Shown here: piece after piece, positions 63,801-64,000 of the stretch
How positions within the stretch are numbered: position 1 is the stretch's first letter
How the letters are laid out: each line of letters starts with the position of its first letter
NCBI RefSeq assembly: GCF_007989605.1
Contig: NZ_BJUL01000003.1
Coordinates: 124,001-188,000 of the forward strand
Origin: Vreelandella venusta
GTDB taxonomy: Bacteria; Pseudomonadota; Gammaproteobacteria; Pseudomonadales; Halomonadaceae
Direction of reading: 5' to 3'
DNA length: 64,000 bases
Made by a program: the position numbers and the translations under genes
The notes under the pieces: model-generated
The model's database searches: none
The model's input: the letters and a program-made list of their open reading frames with translations, nothing else
Told to the model about the DNA's origin: nothing

Positions 63801-64000
63801 ACGGACTTGAAGTACATCAAGTCCTCGACACCATTGATGGCTTCCTCCAAAGGCGTCGCCACGGTTTCGGCGATCTCCTTCGGGTTGGCACCCGGATAGA
63901 CCGTGCGCACCACCACCGAGGGTGGTACCACATCCGGGTACTCGCTGATCGGCAGGTTGGGGATGGAGATCAGTCCGATCGCCAGGATGATAATCGACAG
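60884..64000 (-). CDS. RND multidrug efflux pump inner-membrane subunit (AcrB/MexB family), 5' end outside window
   Basis: At least 1038 residues are visible; the frame enters at the right edge with LSIIILAIGLISIPNLPISE, part of the first membrane helix, so only a few N-terminal residues are missing. The proton-relay residues are present: the Asp pair in GIVVDDAIVVVENVER and the Lys in LIGLACKNAILIVEFARE. The porter domain and docking loops (YPGANPKEIAETVATPLEEAI) match HAE1 pumps. The adaptor gene is presumably just upstream, beyond the edge. Substrate range cannot be predicted. Confidence 0.95.
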   Translation of the reverse strand: MSIIILAIGLISIPNLPISEYPDVVPPSVVVRTVYPGANPKEIAETVATPLEEAINGVEDLMYFKSVAGSDGVLQMTVTFRPGTDAEEAAVRVQNRVSQAEARLPEAVRRQGVTTQKQSPTFLMVVHLTSPGGEYDTLYLRNYVRLHVRDRLARLEGVGDAQIFGGGDYAMRAWLDPERVAARGLTASDVVAAMREQNVQVSAGQLGAEPIGESDFLTLINARGRLETAEEFGDIVLKRGDSGDILRLSDVARLEMGAGDYTLRSQLDGNDAVAIGIFQAPGANALAIREQVVATMDELATQFPTGVEYEAVYDTTIFVSDSIKAVVKTLLEAVLLVVLVVTLFLQTWRASIIPLLAVPVSVIGTFGALYLLGYSINTLTLFGLVLAIGIVVDDAIVVVENVERNIGEGLNPQAAAHQAMKEVSGPIVAIGLVLCAVFIPMAFLSGVTGQFYRQFAVTIAISTVISTINSLTLSPALAAMLLKPHDAPKDRLTRLIDWLFGWIFRPFNRFFNASAEKYQGGVARSLKRRGAVFMVYALLLTGTGLMFKVVPPGFIPVQDKLYLIAGVILPEGASLERTDQMLQEVVDIAMETDGVEHAIAFPGLNALQFTNTSNTGVVFLTLSPFGERSLTAAEINARINQGIGGLKEGFAFAFMPPPILGLGNGSGYQMFIEDRGNLGYGALQGAVNQLQGAIAQTPGMGFPISSYQSNVPQLDAEVDRLRAKAQGVPLTELFDTLQIYLGSTYVNDFNRFGRTWQVIAQADAPYRTSVEDIARLRTRNDQGEMVPIGTMVNITQTFGPDPVLRYNGYPAADLAGEADPRLLSSAQAMDAISALAMEVLPPGMAFEWTDLSYQQSTQGNAALVVFPLSILLVFLVLAALYESWTLPLAVILIVPMCMLSALIGVWFGDGDNNIFVQVGLVVLIGLACKNAILIVEFARELELQGKSVVDAALEACRLRLRPIIMTSITFTAAVLPLVIATGAGAEVRAALGTAVFAGMVGVTLFGLFLTPVFYVALRKLSGSRPLVSHHNATLVVES

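Overview
The window looks like a chromosomal segment of a moderately halophilic gammaproteobacterium, most likely Halomonas or a close relative of the Halomonadaceae. This is inferred from gene content and protein resemblance recalled from memory, not from a database search. It contains 59 protein-coding genes, two of them cut by the window edges. No rRNA, tRNA, CRISPR array, transposase or phage gene was seen, and base composition looks even, so there is no obvious recent island.

Region by region. (1) 1-7445: a polyol (sorbitol/mannitol) utilisation operon read leftward: binding protein, two permeases, ATPase, HAD phosphatase, sorbitol dehydrogenase and a sugar-kinase-like gene cut at the left edge. 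Its SorC-type regulator lies upstream, and a cluster of TTGATCAA-like palindromes sits between regulator and operon. (2) 7541-12150, rightward apart from one NUDIX gene: a YqfO-like protein, two NUDIX hydrolases, a 2OG-Fe(II) oxygenase and a PAS histidine kinase with a FixJ/LuxR-type response regulator. (3) 12157-15882: an L,D-transpeptidase, OsmC, an EamA exporter and a MOSC protein. (4) 15977-20779: a gluconate locus (TRAP transporter, gluconokinase, GntR) with a perfect GntR-type palindrome upstream. (5) 20915-24041: OhrR/Ohr peroxide defence, a YgeA-type racemase, YghU and a small DUF2798 protein. (6) 24249-28209: small membrane and conserved hypothetical proteins, an LpxR-like lipid A deacylase, YaeQ, a GST and a LysE exporter. 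(7) 28310-36674, leftward: acyl-CoA metabolism (crotonase, 3-hydroxyacyl-CoA dehydrogenase, acyl-CoA ligase, SLC23 permease, acyl-CoA dehydrogenase) and an MFS transporter. (8) 37010-43500: a four-gene export system (outer-membrane lipoprotein, HlyD adaptor, RbbA, YhhJ). (9) 43525-46404: a methyltransferase, a glyoxalase-fold protein, and an LpxL-type acyltransferase between two DUF4870 membrane proteins. (10) 46453-52526: periplasmic-glucan synthesis (opgG, opgH) with a linked FkbM methyltransferase and a divergent OpgB/LtaS-like transferase. (11) 52605-60722: the most unusual block, described below. (12) 60884-64000: an RND efflux pump gene running off the right edge.

Block 11 combines enzymes that act on GTP-derived pyrimidines and pterins with enzymes of lipid and glycan assembly. 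The first group is a creatininase/ArfB-fold amidohydrolase, a GTP cyclohydrolase II with a degenerate N-terminal half, a RibD reductase domain without its deaminase, and a 6-pyruvoyl-tetrahydropterin-synthase homologue. The second group is a glycosyltransferase-methyltransferase fusion, an UPF0104/LPG-synthase-type membrane protein, a CDP-alcohol phosphatidyltransferase and a zinc-type dehydrogenase. The pterin-synthase homologue has kept the fold but lost the usual catalytic Cys and His and one zinc-binding His. This suggests a pathway other than riboflavin or queuosine synthesis, possibly one making a pyrimidine- or pterin-derived lipid or glycoconjugate.

A second recurring feature is short tandem duplication (12-16 bp units) in intergenic or 5'-leader DNA, at 6276, 21506, 35245, 52550 and 59822. 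Related in-frame duplications lie inside genes at about 44712 and 55430.
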